From Streptomyces longwoodensis (GTDB taxonomy: Bacteria; Actinomycetota; Actinomycetes; Streptomycetales; Streptomycetaceae), in the NCBI RefSeq assembly GCF_001514125.1, contig NZ_KQ948558.1:124001-188000 (forward strand): a stretch of DNA of 64,000 nt. The letters run 5' to 3'. Of the stretch, positions 52,468 to 61,644 are shown in pieces. The notes beneath the pieces are model-generated. The model made no database searches. It was not told where the DNA came from and was given only the letters and a program-made list of their open reading frames with translations. Positions within the stretch are counted from its first letter, which is position 1. Each line of letters starts with the position of its first letter. The position numbers were made by a program, and so were the translations under genes.

Positions 52468-55400
52468 CACCCCCGCAGCGCACACCGAGGCCGCCGAGGA
52501 GGAGGTGCCCGCCGTCGCCGTCGTCGGCATGGCGGGCCGGTTCCCCGGCGCCGACGACCTGGACGCCTTCTGGGACAACCTGGCGGCCGGCCGGGAGTCG
52601 GTGCGCCCCGTCGGCGACGAGGAGTTCCTCGCCGCGGGCGGCAGCCCGAGCGACCTGGACGACCCCTCCCTGGTGCGCATGGTCTCCACCGTGGAGGGCA
52701 TCGACCGGTTCGACTCCGGCTTCTTCGGCTACAGCCCCGCCGAGGCCGCCGTGGTCGACCCGCAGCAGCGGCTGCTGCTGGAGACCGCCTACCACGCGCT
52801 GGAGGACGCCGGCTGCCTGGGCGAGGGCCGGGACACCGGGGCGTTCGGGGTGTACGCGGGCAGCGGCGACAGCCGCTACTACCCCGCCCACGTCCACCCG
52901 CGCTTCGCCGGACAGCCCGGCTCGGTGGCCCTCGTGCACGCGGCCACCGCCAACTCCCTGGGCACCCTCGCCACCCGCGTCTCCTACGAACTGGGCCTGA
53001 CGGGACCGAGCGTGTCGCTGCAGACGGCCTGCTCGACCGCGCTGGTCGCCGTGCACACCGCCTGCCAGGACCTGCTGGACTACCGGTGCGACACCGCGCT
53101 GGCCGCGGCGGTCTCCCTCAACCCGTCGGCCGCGCTGGGCTACCGGCACGTGCCCGACGGGCCGTTCTCCCCCGACGGCCACTGCCGCGCGTTCGCCGCC
53201 GACGCCGCCGGCACCTCCTCCGGCGACGGTGTGGGGGCCGTCGTCCTGAAGCGCTTGGAGGACGCCCTCGCCGACGGCGACCGCATCCGCGCCGTCATCC
53301 GCGGCAGCGCCGTGAACAACGACGGGCGCCGCAAGGTCGGTTTCAGCGCGCCGAGCGCCGCCGGCCAGACCGAGGTGATCCTCGCCGCGCAGGCCCAGGC
53401 GATGGTCGACGCGGGCACCATCGGGCTGATCGAGGCGCACGGCACCGCCACCAAGCTGGGCGACCCGATCGAGGTGGCGGCGCTCACCGAGGCGTTCCGG
53501 CACAGCACCGACGCCCGCGGGTTCTGCGCCCTGGGCTCGGTGAAGACCAACATCGGCCACCTGGGGGCGGCCGCCGGCATCGCCGGGCTCATCAAGGCCG
53601 TGCTGGCCCTGGAGCACCGGCAGATCCCGCCGAGCCTGCACTTCGACCGGCCCAACCCGCTGATCGACTTCGACGCGGGCCCGTTCCGGGTGCCGACCGC
53701 CCTGGAGGACTGGCCGCGGGGCGAGCACCCGCGCCGGGCCGCCGTGTCCGCGTTCGGCATCGGCGGCACCAACGCCCATGTCGTCCTGGAGGAGGCCCCG
53801 GCGCCCGCGCCGGCCGCGCCGCGCCCGCCCGAGGACGGCCGGCGCCTGGTGCTGCCCCTGTCCGCCCGGACCGCCGGTGCCCTGCGCGGTCAGGCCGACG
53901 CCCTCGCCCGGCACCTGGAACGCCGTCCCGGCCTGCGCCTGGACGACGTGGCGCACAGCCTGCGCACCGAACGGCCCGCGCTGCGCCACCGCCTCACCGT
54001 CACCGCCTCCTCCCCCGAGGAGGCCGTCGAGGCCCTGCGCTCCGCCGCGCCGGTCACCCCGCCCGTGGGCGACGACCCGGTCCGGGTGGCGTTCCTGCTG
54101 CCGGGCGGCGGCACCCAGTACCCCGGGATGGGCGCGGAGCTGTACCGCGAGAACGCCGTGTACCGGGACACCGTCGACGAGTGCGCGCGCATCCTGCGGC
54201 CCGTCCTCGGCGGCGACCTGCGCGCCACGCTCGTCGAGCGCGGCCCGGGCGACGACACGGACGCCTTCCTGGGCCTGGTGGTCACCGAGTACGCGCTGGC
54301 CCGCACCCTGATGGAGGCGGGCGTCCGGCCGGACGCCCTCATCGGCCACTCGCTCGGCGAGTACACGGCGGCCTGCCTGGCCGGGGTGATGGACCTGGAG
54401 GAGATGCTGCCGCTGGTCACCGAGCGCATCCGGCTGATCAGCTCGGCGGGCGGCGCCACCACCGGGGTCGCCGCCCCGGTGGAGGACGTCCTGCCGCTGC
54501 TCGACGCGGAGTTGTCGCTGACGGCGGTCAACGGCCCCACCGCGTGCACCGTCGCCGGGCACCTGGACGCCGTCGCGCGCTTCGAGGCCGAACTCGCCCG
54601 CCGGGACGTGCCGTTCCGCCGGCTTCGGATCCCCGTGGCCGCCCACTCCCACGTCCTGGACCCGGTCCTGCCCGCCTTCGAGCAGCACCTGCGCCAGGTC
54701 ACGCTGCGCCCGCCGCGCATCCCCTACGTCACCAACGTCACCGGCGACTGGATCACCGACGACCGGGCCACCTCCGTGCGGCACTGGCTGGACCACACCC
54801 GGCACACCGTGCGGTTCGCCGACGGCATCGCCGCACTGTGGGACCGCCTGCGGCCGGTGCTCGTGGAGATCGGCCCCGGCGACACCCTGACCAAGCTGGC
54901 CGGCAACCGGCTCGCCGACCGGGCGCCGGTCACGGTGACCACCATGCGGCACGCCAAGGCCCAGGCCGCCGACGGGTTCGTGCTCGCCGAGGCGCTCGGC
55001 CGGCTGTGGAGCGCGGGCGTCGACGGCGCCCTGCCCCCGGCGCCGGACACCGCCCGGCGCGTGCCGCTGCCGCCGTACGCCTTCGAACGCCACCGGCACT
55101 GGATCGACGCGCCCGGCGCCCGCACGGACCCCACCGCGGGCGACGGCCCCGAGCAGGCGGCGACGGGCGACGGCCTCGCGCCGCGGCCCCGCCTGACGAC
55201 GCGTCACGTCCCGCCGCGCACCGACCGCGAGGAGACGGTCACCCGGCTGTGGGAGGAGACCCTCGGCATCGGCGGCATCGGCGTGCACGACAACTTCTTC
55301 GACCTGGGCGGCGACTCCATGCGCGCCGTGCTCCTGGCGGGCCGGCTGCGCCAGGCGGGCGTCCTGGACGTGCCCGCCGCGAAACTGCTGGCCGCGCCCA

Positions 55401-56293
55401 CCGTCGCCGGGCTCCTCGCCGAGGAACCGGAGGGCGCCCCGTCCGGCACCGCTCCGGCCACCGCGCTGGGTCCCCTGCTGCCGCTGCGGGCGGAGGGCAC
55501 CGCCGTCCCGCTGTTCTGCCTGCACCCCGGGGCGGGCGTGTCCTGGCGCTACACCGGGCTGCTCCCCCACCTCGGCGGCGACCAGCCCGTCTACGGCGTC
55601 CAGGCGCTCGGCCTGGACGGCACCCGGCCGCCCGCGCCGGACGCCGCCGCGATGGTCGAGGCGTACCTCGACGTGGTGCGCGGGGTGCAGCCGCACGGCC
55701 CCTACCGGCTCCTCGGGTGGTCCTACGGCGGTTTCGTGGCCCACGCGATGGCCTGCGCCCTGCAGGAGGCCGGGGAGCGGGTGGAGCTGCTGGCCATGCT
55801 CGACGCGCCCCAGCCGCACGGCTCCTCCTACGACCCGGGGACGGCCGAACGCCAGGTCGCGGCCCTGCTGTCCCGGGTGGCCGGCCTGCCGGTCGGACCG
55901 GACGCGGGGGCGGGGGCGGCGAACGCTGGGGCGGCGGACGTGGAGCGCGTGCTGGACCGCATCGACGCCGACGCGGGGAGTGCGCCGATCACCCGGGCCG
56001 AGGGCGCCGCGATCGCCACGGTCATGCGCAACAACCTGCGCATCGCACCGCAGTTCGCGCCCGGCCGCTTCCGCGGGGACGTGCTGTTCTTCAGCGCGGC
56101 CGAGGAACCGGCCACGGCCTCCGCCGGCGACCTCGCCGTCCAGCCCGGCAAGGCCGACGCCTGGCGCCCGTACGTCGACGGCACCCTGCACGACCACCAA
56201 GTACCTTGCGGCCACTACGAGATGACCGAGGCCGAGCCGATCGCCCGCATCGGCGAGACGGTCGCCAAGGCGCTGCGCGCGCTCGGCGACTGA
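52460..56293 (+). CDS. antD: Antimycin PKS AntD (KS-AT-T-TE)
   Basis: A 1277-residue single polyketide module. KS: Cys191 in QTACSTA, His in EAHGTATK and in KTNIGHL. AT: Ser631 in GHSLGEY; at the specificity position it has VAAHSH (His729) in place of HAFH or YASH, in line with the relaxed alkylmalonyl use known for AntD. Carrier domain: GGDSM, Ser953. TE: GWSYGG, Ser1088, which closes the nine-membered dilactone. No KR is present; antimycin uses a separate ketoreductase (AntM), which would lie outside the window. Confidence 0.95.
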   Translation: MHDTPAAHTEAAEEEVPAVAVVGMAGRFPGADDLDAFWDNLAAGRESVRPVGDEEFLAAGGSPSDLDDPSLVRMVSTVEGIDRFDSGFFGYSPAEAAVVDPQQRLLLETAYHALEDAGCLGEGRDTGAFGVYAGSGDSRYYPAHVHPRFAGQPGSVALVHAATANSLGTLATRVSYELGLTGPSVSLQTACSTALVAVHTACQDLLDYRCDTALAAAVSLNPSAALGYRHVPDGPFSPDGHCRAFAADAAGTSSGDGVGAVVLKRLEDALADGDRIRAVIRGSAVNNDGRRKVGFSAPSAAGQTEVILAAQAQAMVDAGTIGLIEAHGTATKLGDPIEVAALTEAFRHSTDARGFCALGSVKTNIGHLGAAAGIAGLIKAVLALEHRQIPPSLHFDRPNPLIDFDAGPFRVPTALEDWPRGEHPRRAAVSAFGIGGTNAHVVLEEAPAPAPAAPRPPEDGRRLVLPLSARTAGALRGQADALARHLERRPGLRLDDVAHSLRTERPALRHRLTVTASSPEEAVEALRSAAPVTPPVGDDPVRVAFLLPGGGTQYPGMGAELYRENAVYRDTVDECARILRPVLGGDLRATLVERGPGDDTDAFLGLVVTEYALARTLMEAGVRPDALIGHSLGEYTAACLAGVMDLEEMLPLVTERIRLISSAGGATTGVAAPVEDVLPLLDAELSLTAVNGPTACTVAGHLDAVARFEAELARRDVPFRRLRIPVAAHSHVLDPVLPAFEQHLRQVTLRPPRIPYVTNVTGDWITDDRATSVRHWLDHTRHTVRFADGIAALWDRLRPVLVEIGPGDTLTKLAGNRLADRAPVTVTTMRHAKAQAADGFVLAEALGRLWSAGVDGALPPAPDTARRVPLPPYAFERHRHWIDAPGARTDPTAGDGPEQAATGDGLAPRPRLTTRHVPPRTDREETVTRLWEETLGIGGIGVHDNFFDLGGDSMRAVLLAGRLRQAGVLDVPAAKLLAAPTVAGLLAEEPEGAPSGTAPATALGPLLPLRAEGTAVPLFCLHPGAGVSWRYTGLLPHLGGDQPVYGVQALGLDGTRPPAPDAAAMVEAYLDVVRGVQPHGPYRLLGWSYGGFVAHAMACALQEAGERVELLAMLDAPQPHGSSYDPGTAERQVAALLSRVAGLPVGPDAGAGAANAGAADVERVLDRIDADAGSAPITRAEGAAIATVMRNNLRIAPQFAPGRFRGDVLFFSAAEEPATASAGDLAVQPGKADAWRPYVDGTLHDHQVPCGHYEMTEAEPIARIGETVAKALRALGD

Positions 56294-56354
56294 ACCACGG
56301 GCGGCCGCCCGCACCCCCCACCCGAGAACGCCCCGACCGTTCAGGAGACCCCGC

Positions 56355-57584
56355 GTGACCGCGACCCAGGACCTCTACGAGCTCGGCGACGCGCCCGAGA
56401 TCGGCACCGTGCCCCGCCGGATGTACGCCTCGCTCATCCGCCGCGAGCGCTACGGACAGCCCGTCGACGCCTTCCGCACCGAGGTGGTGGACGTCCCGCC
56501 CGTGGGCCGTGGACAGGTCGCGGTGAAGGTGATGGCGGCCGGCATCAACTACAACAACGTCTGGGCGGCGCTGGGCGAGCCGCTCGACGTGATCACCGCC
56601 CGGCAGAAGGCCGGTGCCACCGAGGACTTCCACATCGGCGGCTCGGACCTGTCCGGCATCGTGTGGGCGGTCGGCGAGGACGTGCGCGGCGTCGCACTCG
56701 GCGACGAGGTCGTGGTCCTGGCCAACCGCTGGGACGAGTCCGCCGAGGACATCCGCCTCGGCGCCGACCCGGCGTTCTCCTCCAGCCAGCGGGTGTGGGG
56801 CTACGAGGAGAACTACGGCTCCTTCGCGCAGTTCGCGGTCGTCGACGACTACATGCTCCACCCCAAGCCGGCCCGGCTGTCCTGGGCGGAGGCCGCCTGC
56901 TACATGGCGACCGCCGCCACCGCCTACCGCCAGCTCTTCGGCTGGCAGCCGCACACCGTGCGCCCGGGCGACCCGGTGCTGATCTGGGGCGGCGCGGGCG
57001 GGCTCGGCTGCATCGCCATCCAGCTCGTCCGCCACGTCGGGGGGATCCCGGTGGCGGTCGTCTCCAGCCCGGAGCGCGGCGAGTTCTGCCTCAAGCTCGG
57101 CGCCGAGGGCTACATCGACCGGCGCGCGTTCGACCACTGGGGACGACTGCCGGACACGTCCGACGAGGAGGCCATGGCCCGCTGGCTGAGCGGGGTGCGC
57201 GCCTTCGGCCGGCGGTTCTGGGAGGTGCTCGGCGAGCGCCGCAGCCCGCGCATCGTGCTGGAGCACTCCGGCGCCGACACCGTGCCCACGTCGATGTACC
57301 TGGTCGACAACGGCGGCATGGTCGTCCTGTGCGGCGGCACCACCGGCTACAACGGCGACGTGGACCTGCGCTTCCTGTGGATGCGGCAGAAGCGGCTCCA
57401 GGGCTCGCACGTCGCCAGCGCCCGGGAGGCGCGCGAGGTGACCCGGCTGATCGCGCAGGGCGTCATCGACCCGTGCCTGTCGCGCACCTTCGCCTTCGAC
57501 GAGATCGGCCTGGCCCACCAGCTCATCCACGAGAACCGCCACCCGGCGGGCAACATGGCGGCACTGGTCAACGCGCGCGCCTGA
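56355..57584 (+). CDS. antE: Crotonyl-CoA carboxylase/reductase AntE
   Basis: A 409-residue medium-chain dehydrogenase-fold enzyme of the crotonyl-CoA carboxylase/reductase group: INYNNVWAALGEP, HIGGSDLSGIVWAVG, the NADPH loop GGAGGLGCIAIQL, and CGGTTGYNGDVDLRFLWMRQKRLQGSH near the C-terminus. GTG with AGGAG. It reductively carboxylates 2-enoyl-CoAs to alkylmalonyl-CoA, the AntD extender. Somewhat shorter than the approximately 445 residues of primary-metabolism CCRs. Last gene of the antCDE operon. Confidence 0.94.
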   Translation: MTATQDLYELGDAPEIGTVPRRMYASLIRRERYGQPVDAFRTEVVDVPPVGRGQVAVKVMAAGINYNNVWAALGEPLDVITARQKAGATEDFHIGGSDLSGIVWAVGEDVRGVALGDEVVVLANRWDESAEDIRLGADPAFSSSQRVWGYEENYGSFAQFAVVDDYMLHPKPARLSWAEAACYMATAATAYRQLFGWQPHTVRPGDPVLIWGGAGGLGCIAIQLVRHVGGIPVAVVSSPERGEFCLKLGAEGYIDRRAFDHWGRLPDTSDEEAMARWLSGVRAFGRRFWEVLGERRSPRIVLEHSGADTVPTSMYLVDNGGMVVLCGGTTGYNGDVDLRFLWMRQKRLQGSHVASAREAREVTRLIAQGVIDPCLSRTFAFDEIGLAHQLIHENRHPAGNMAALVNARA

Positions 57585-57614
57585 GCCTGACACGACAAGG
57601 CGACGAAGGCGGCG

Positions 57615-57660
57615 AAGGCCCCGCGTCCGGCGCGTCACCGCCGCCCGGACGCGGGGCCTT
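57615..57660. terminator. Bidirectional terminator after antE
   Basis: AAGGCCCCGCGTCCGG and CCGGACGCGGGGCCTT form a perfect 16-bp stem with a 14-base loop between the convergent antE and MarR genes. Confidence 0.9.
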
Positions 57661-57674
57661 CCGGTTCCCGGCCC

Positions 57675-58097
57675 TCAGCGCTCGTTCAGGCGGCCGGCCA
57701 GCCGGGCGATCAGCGGGACGCACCGGCGCAGCTGCTCCTGCTCCCGGGCGCTGAGGGTGTCCTCGATGGCCGCGGTGAGCCAGTCGGCCCGCCGGGTCCG
57801 CTCCCCGTCCAGACGCCGGCGCCCGGTGTCGGTGAGGTGCAGCAGCAGCTTGCGGCCGTCCGTCGGGTGCGGTTCGGCGCGCACCAGCCCCGCGCCCTGG
57901 AGCTCCTTGACGGTCTTCGCGGCCGACTGGTGCGTGACGCCGCGCAACTGGGCGAGTTCGGCGGTCGTGTACGGCCCGCCGCGGTCGAGGTGGCCCAGCA
58001 CGGCCGCCTCCCCCGCGGGCATGGTGTCGACGGTGCGCGCGGCACGCACCAGGTCCCCGACGGCGCGCCGCAGGTCCTCGGCGAGGGTGTCGTCCAT
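57675..58097 (-). CDS. MarR-family regulator
   Basis: A 140-residue winged-helix protein: LGHLDRGGPYTTAELAQLRGVTHQSAAKTVKELQGAGLVRAEPHPTDGRKLLLHLTDTG is the MarR DNA-binding domain. ATG at 58097 has AGGA at proper spacing; an ATG nine bases earlier has none. It is divergent from the MBL hydrolase gene, with a 12-bp palindrome between them, the usual autoregulated arrangement. Neither gene belongs to known antimycin pathways; the pair sits between antE and the antQ-like gene. Confidence 0.9.
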   Translation of the reverse strand: MDDTLAEDLRRAVGDLVRAARTVDTMPAGEAAVLGHLDRGGPYTTAELAQLRGVTHQSAAKTVKELQGAGLVRAEPHPTDGRKLLLHLTDTGRRRLDGERTRRADWLTAAIEDTLSAREQEQLRRCVPLIARLAGRLNER

Positions 58098-58140
58098 GGC
58101 GCTCATCCTAACGAACCCCCACAGCCGTGCTGTACAGTTT

Positions 58141-58152
58141 AGTTGTACAACT
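58141..58152. promoter_or_regulatory. Probable MarR operator
   Basis: AGTTGTACAACT is a perfect 12-bp palindrome, with partly related TGTACAGTTT and GGTTGCACAGTT on either side, inside the 85-bp divergent gap between the MarR and MBL genes. The local AT content is high. Confidence 0.65.
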
Positions 58153-58182
58153 TGGTTGCACAGTTCACGGGAGGAGCCCGCC

Positions 58183-58848
58183 ATGCGGCTCATCAAGTAC
58201 GGACACGCCTGCGTCGGTCTCGAGAAGGACGGCCGGCGCTTGGTCCTCGACCCGGGCGGCCTGACCGACCCGCGGGTGCTCGACGGGGCGGACGCGGTCC
58301 TGGTGACCCACGAGCACGTCGACCACTTCTCCGAGGAGAACCTGCGCAGGGCGGCGGAGGCGAACCCCGCCCTGCGGATCTGGACCGACACGTCCGTGGC
58401 CGGCCGGCTCGACGGCCTGGGCGGGCGGGTCACGGCGGTCGGCCACGGCGAGGCGTTCGCGGCCGCCGGCTTCGGCGTCCAGGTGCACGGCACCTGGCAC
58501 GAGGTCCTCCACCCGGACATCCCGCGCGTGGGCAACGTCGGTTTCCTCGTCGACGGCATCCTCTTCCACCCCGGCGACGCCCTGACCGTCCCGGAGACCC
58601 CCGTGGACACCCTGCTGCTGCCGGTGCACGGCCCCTGGTCCACCACCGGCCGGCTGATCGACTACGTCCGCGAGGTCGCGCCGCGCCACGCCTACGCCAT
58701 CCACGACGGCGCCCTCAACGACACCGGCCTCGCCATGGTCGGCGGTCTCCTCGGCGCGGCCGGCCCGGGCACCGGCGCCCCCTACGACCGCCTCGCCGTC
58801 GGCACGGGCGTCGACCTGCCGTCGGCACCGGCCCAGCCGAGCGCGTAG
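58183..58848 (+). CDS. MBL-fold metallohydrolase (UlaG-like)
   Basis: A 221-residue metallo-beta-lactamase-fold protein with GGGAGGAG upstream of its ATG. Motifs: YGHACVGLE, THEHVDHF (HxHxDH), GTWHEVLHPD, FHPGDAL and an IHDG near the end. This is the small single-domain type often paired with MarR regulators. Substrate unknown. Its 3' end overlaps the convergent PPTase gene by 67 bp. Confidence 0.88.
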   Translation: MRLIKYGHACVGLEKDGRRLVLDPGGLTDPRVLDGADAVLVTHEHVDHFSEENLRRAAEANPALRIWTDTSVAGRLDGLGGRVTAVGHGEAFAAAGFGVQVHGTWHEVLHPDIPRVGNVGFLVDGILFHPGDALTVPETPVDTLLLPVHGPWSTTGRLIDYVREVAPRHAYAIHDGALNDTGLAMVGGLLGAAGPGTGAPYDRLAVGTGVDLPSAPAQPSA

Positions 58849-59669
58849 CTGAACACGCCCGCGCCGACCGGCAGGACCCGCACCCGGACCCCGTACGACT
58901 GCCCGGCGCGCGCACCGGTGCACGGCAGGCCGCTCGGACCGCTGCGCGGACGGCTGCTCGCACGGAGGCCCGGACGGCTGCTCCGACCGACGCGAGGATC
59001 GATGCGCGGCCCGATGTGCAGGGCGTCGCCGCACGGTTCCGCCCGCAGGTCGCGCAGTGTGCGCATCGACGCGGTACCGGCCCGACCCTGCGCGAGGTGC
59101 AGCGCCTTCCACGCGGTCTCCTTGGCGGAGAACAGGCCCGTCAGCGACCAGGTTCCGGCGCCGGCGGCGGTGCCGAGCAGCGGCTCCTCGTCCGGCCCCA
59201 GCACCAGCCGTGCCGCGTCGCACGGCAGCGGCCGCAGCTCCAGGTCGCAGCCGAGCGGGGCGTGTCCACCCGGTGCGCGGGCCACGGCGACGGCGATCCC
59301 GGCGCTGTGCGAGAGCGACGCCGCCCGCCCGGGGGCGAACACCGGCAGCCGCCCCTCGCGGGGGATCTCACCGCAGTCCACGCCCACCGCGCGCAGGGCC
59401 CGGCGGGCGGCCTCGCGCCCGGCCAGGAACTCGCGGCGGCGGCGCGGCGGCATGGTCGCCGCCGCGGACGCCTCGGCCGGACCGGCGGGGGCGAGCCCTG
59501 GCTCGCCGACGTGGGCGAGTCCGAGGCCGATCCCCGCGGCGGCCAGGCGGGGACGGAGCCGCTCGAGCGCGGCGAGGGCCGCGGGCGCCGCGGCCGTCAC
59601 CTCGTCCGCGGCGGTCCGCGCCTCCCGGTCGGCCTCGCCGGAGCCTCCGACGCGCCCCGCGCCCCCCAC
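58782..59669 (-). CDS. antQ: Sfp-type 4'-phosphopantetheinyl transferase (AntQ-like)
   Basis: A 295-residue PPTase that would load phosphopantetheine on the carrier domains of AntC, AntD and AntG. Motifs: SLSHSAGIAVAVA, GCDLELRPL (metal-binding Asp and Glu) and LFSAKETAWKAL (KExxxK). A Pro/Arg-rich insert of about 35 residues follows, then the closing strands (YGVRVRVLPVG). GTG at 59669 lies three bases after antF ends, so it is in the antG-antF operon; the exact start is uncertain. Long-form antimycin clusters carry a PPTase named AntQ; identity with it is inferred from family and context. Confidence 0.82.
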   Translation of the reverse strand: MGGAGRVGGSGEADREARTAADEVTAAAPAALAALERLRPRLAAAGIGLGLAHVGEPGLAPAGPAEASAAATMPPRRRREFLAGREAARRALRAVGVDCGEIPREGRLPVFAPGRAASLSHSAGIAVAVARAPGGHAPLGCDLELRPLPCDAARLVLGPDEEPLLGTAAGAGTWSLTGLFSAKETAWKALHLAQGRAGTASMRTLRDLRAEPCGDALHIGPRIDPRVGRSSRPGLRASSRPRSGPSGLPCTGARAGQSYGVRVRVLPVGAGVFSYALGWAGADGRSTPVPTARRS

Positions 59670-59671
59670 GG

Positions 59672-61156
59672 TCAGACCCGCAGCAGCTTCTTGATGATCT
59701 TCCCGGCGGGGTTGCGCGGCACCTGCTCGATGAACTCCACGCTCCGCGGGCGCTTGTACGGCGCGAGCAACCGGGCCACGTGGCCCAGCAGTTCCGTCGC
59801 GCTCGCGTCCGCGTCCGGCTCCAGGGCGACGTAGGCCAGCGGCACCTCGCCGTAGTCCTCGTCGGGCATGCCGACGACCGCCGCGTCGTGGACCGCCGGG
59901 TGGGTCATCAGGGCGCGCTCGATCTCCGAGGGGTACACGTTCTGCCCGGCGCGGATGATGACGTCCTTGGTGCGGTCGACGAGGCTGATGCGGCCCTCGT
60001 CGTCGACGAACCCCAGGTCGCCCGTCCTCGTCCAGCCGTCGAGGGTGATCTCGCGGGTGGCCCCGGGGTCGTTCCAGTAGCCCTGCATGACGCCGGGCCC
60101 GCGCACCACGATCTCGCCGATCTCGCCGCGCGGCACCTCCCGGCCCTCCCGGTCGACGGCGCGCGCCGACATGCCCGGCACCACCCGCCCGCACGGGATC
60201 CGCGCGGTGACGTCGCCCGGCGCGGGGTGCTCGTCGGGGCCGAGGGTGACGAACGGGCCGCCGACCTCGGTCATGCCGTACACCTGGCGGAAGCCGCAGC
60301 CCAGCCGCTCCACCGCCGCGGCGTACACGTCCAGGGGCATCGGCGCGGCGCCGTAGAGGACCTCCCGCAGGGAGGTGAAGTCGGTGCGCCGCGAGGACTT
60401 GGCCTGGAGCATGAACCGCAGCATCTGCGGCACCATCCACATATGGGTGGCCCGGTGGCGCTCCACCGCGGTCAGCGCCCGCTGCGGGGTGAAGCCGGGC
60501 ATCAGCACGACGGTGGCGCCGGCCGCCATGTACGTGAGCGAGACGACCATGCTGCCGTGGTACAGCGGGCAGCAATTGACCATGACGATGTCGTCGGTGG
60601 GCCGGGCCATGACCAGCCAGCCCAGCGCGATCGCCCGGAACGAGGCGCTGTCGACGGTGACGCCCTTGGCCTGTCCGGTGGTCGCCGAGGTGTGCAGCAC
60701 GGCGATCGGGTCCGTGTCGGCCACCACGGGCAGGTCCCGTGCGGGCGCCAGGGTGCCCAGGCTCGCGAAGGCGGGCTTGTCCAGCGCCAGCCGGACCCGC
60801 ACCGACTCCGGCAGCCGGGGGTGGCGGTCCAGCAGCTCCGCCTCGCCGAGCACCGCCACCGCGCCGACGCGCTCGACGATGCCGGCGACCTCGGGCTCGG
60901 CCAGGCTGTGGTTCAGCGGCACGAACAGCGCGCCCAGGCGGGCGAGGGCGAAGTAGCTCTCCAGGACCTCGATGCGGTCCTTGGACAGCACGGCGACCCG
61001 CTCACCGCGCTCGATGCCCAGTTCCGCGAGCCCGCGGGCGAGTTCGGCGGTGCGGTCGTGGAACTCGGCCCAGGTGACGCTGCGTTGCTCGTCGACGAGG
61101 GCGGTCCGGTCGGGCCAGCACTGCCGGTTGCGCTCCAGCAGCTGGGTCAGCCACAT
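59672..61156 (-). CDS. antF: Aryl acid AMP ligase AntF
   Basis: A 494-residue acyl-adenylating enzyme of the acyl-CoA ligase fold: HTSATTGQAKGVTVD (A3), YGMTEVGGPF (A5), GWTRTGDLGFVDDEG (A7), DRTKDVIIRAGQNVYPSEIE (A8) and NPAGKIIKK with the catalytic Lys. In antimycin biosynthesis AntF activates anthranilate and loads it on AntG. Its ATG overlaps the antG stop by one base (TGATG). Confidence 0.94.
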   Translation of the reverse strand: MWLTQLLERNRQCWPDRTALVDEQRSVTWAEFHDRTAELARGLAELGIERGERVAVLSKDRIEVLESYFALARLGALFVPLNHSLAEPEVAGIVERVGAVAVLGEAELLDRHPRLPESVRVRLALDKPAFASLGTLAPARDLPVVADTDPIAVLHTSATTGQAKGVTVDSASFRAIALGWLVMARPTDDIVMVNCCPLYHGSMVVSLTYMAAGATVVLMPGFTPQRALTAVERHRATHMWMVPQMLRFMLQAKSSRRTDFTSLREVLYGAAPMPLDVYAAAVERLGCGFRQVYGMTEVGGPFVTLGPDEHPAPGDVTARIPCGRVVPGMSARAVDREGREVPRGEIGEIVVRGPGVMQGYWNDPGATREITLDGWTRTGDLGFVDDEGRISLVDRTKDVIIRAGQNVYPSEIERALMTHPAVHDAAVVGMPDEDYGEVPLAYVALEPDADASATELLGHVARLLAPYKRPRSVEFIEQVPRNPAGKIIKKLLRV

Positions 61157-61404
61157 CAGGCACCGCCGGCGGCGCCGGCGACGGAGCGCTCGGCGACGAA
61201 CCGCTCGTAGTCGGCGATCGTGTGCAGCTCCTCCATGTCCTCGGCGGTGATCTCCACGCCGAGCCGCTGCTCCACGAGCAGCACCAGGCGGACCAGGTCG
61301 CCGGAGTCGATGCCGCTGGCCGCGAGGTCGACGTCGTCGCCGACCTGGTCCGCGTACTCGGCGGTGCCGGTGAGTTCGACCAGCAACTCCCTGATGGTGC
61401 TCAT
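61156..61404 (-). CDS. antG: Acyl carrier protein AntG
   Basis: An 82-residue carrier protein with the pantetheine serine in GIDSGDLVRL (Ser34). It carries the anthraniloyl starter while the AntHIJKL oxygenase converts it to 3-aminosalicylate. Good ribosome-binding site (AAAGGGG). First gene of a minus-strand operon antG-antF-antQ, divergent from antH. Confidence 0.94.
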   Translation of the reverse strand: MSTIRELLVELTGTAEYADQVGDDVDLAASGIDSGDLVRLVLLVEQRLGVEITAEDMEELHTIADYERFVAERSVAGAAGGA

Positions 61405-61644
61405 GGTTTCCCCTTTCGCCGCGGCACGCCGGCCGCCGTGCGGGCCTGGACTGTCACCCCCTCAAGAGGCGGCCGGGGCCGTCCGCACTCCCCCGGCCCG
61501 CCCGTGACCTTTGTCACGCGCCCGAACCGCGGGCGGCGGGGATAGCCGGGGCGTGCGCCCGGCCTCTGTACCGGAACGAAGACACCTGCTCCGCCCGGTC
61601 CGTCCCGCACCACGGGGCGCGGGCGGACCACCGACCAGGGAGTG
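61405..61644. promoter_or_regulatory. antG-antH divergent promoter region
   Basis: Apart from the small ORF at 61645 it has no gene. At 61503-61518 lies CGTGAC-CTTT-GTCACG, a 6-bp-arm inverted repeat placed centrally between the divergent genes, with another TGTCAC at 61454. In S. albus both these promoters are sigma-AntA dependent, so a symmetric element could hold the two -35 boxes. This assignment is inference. Confidence 0.5.

Noticed and set aside
43726..52701. Almost 3000-codon open frame antisense to antC
   Set aside because: Composition is that of a GC-rich shadow frame, and the plus strand encodes a complete NRPS with all motifs.
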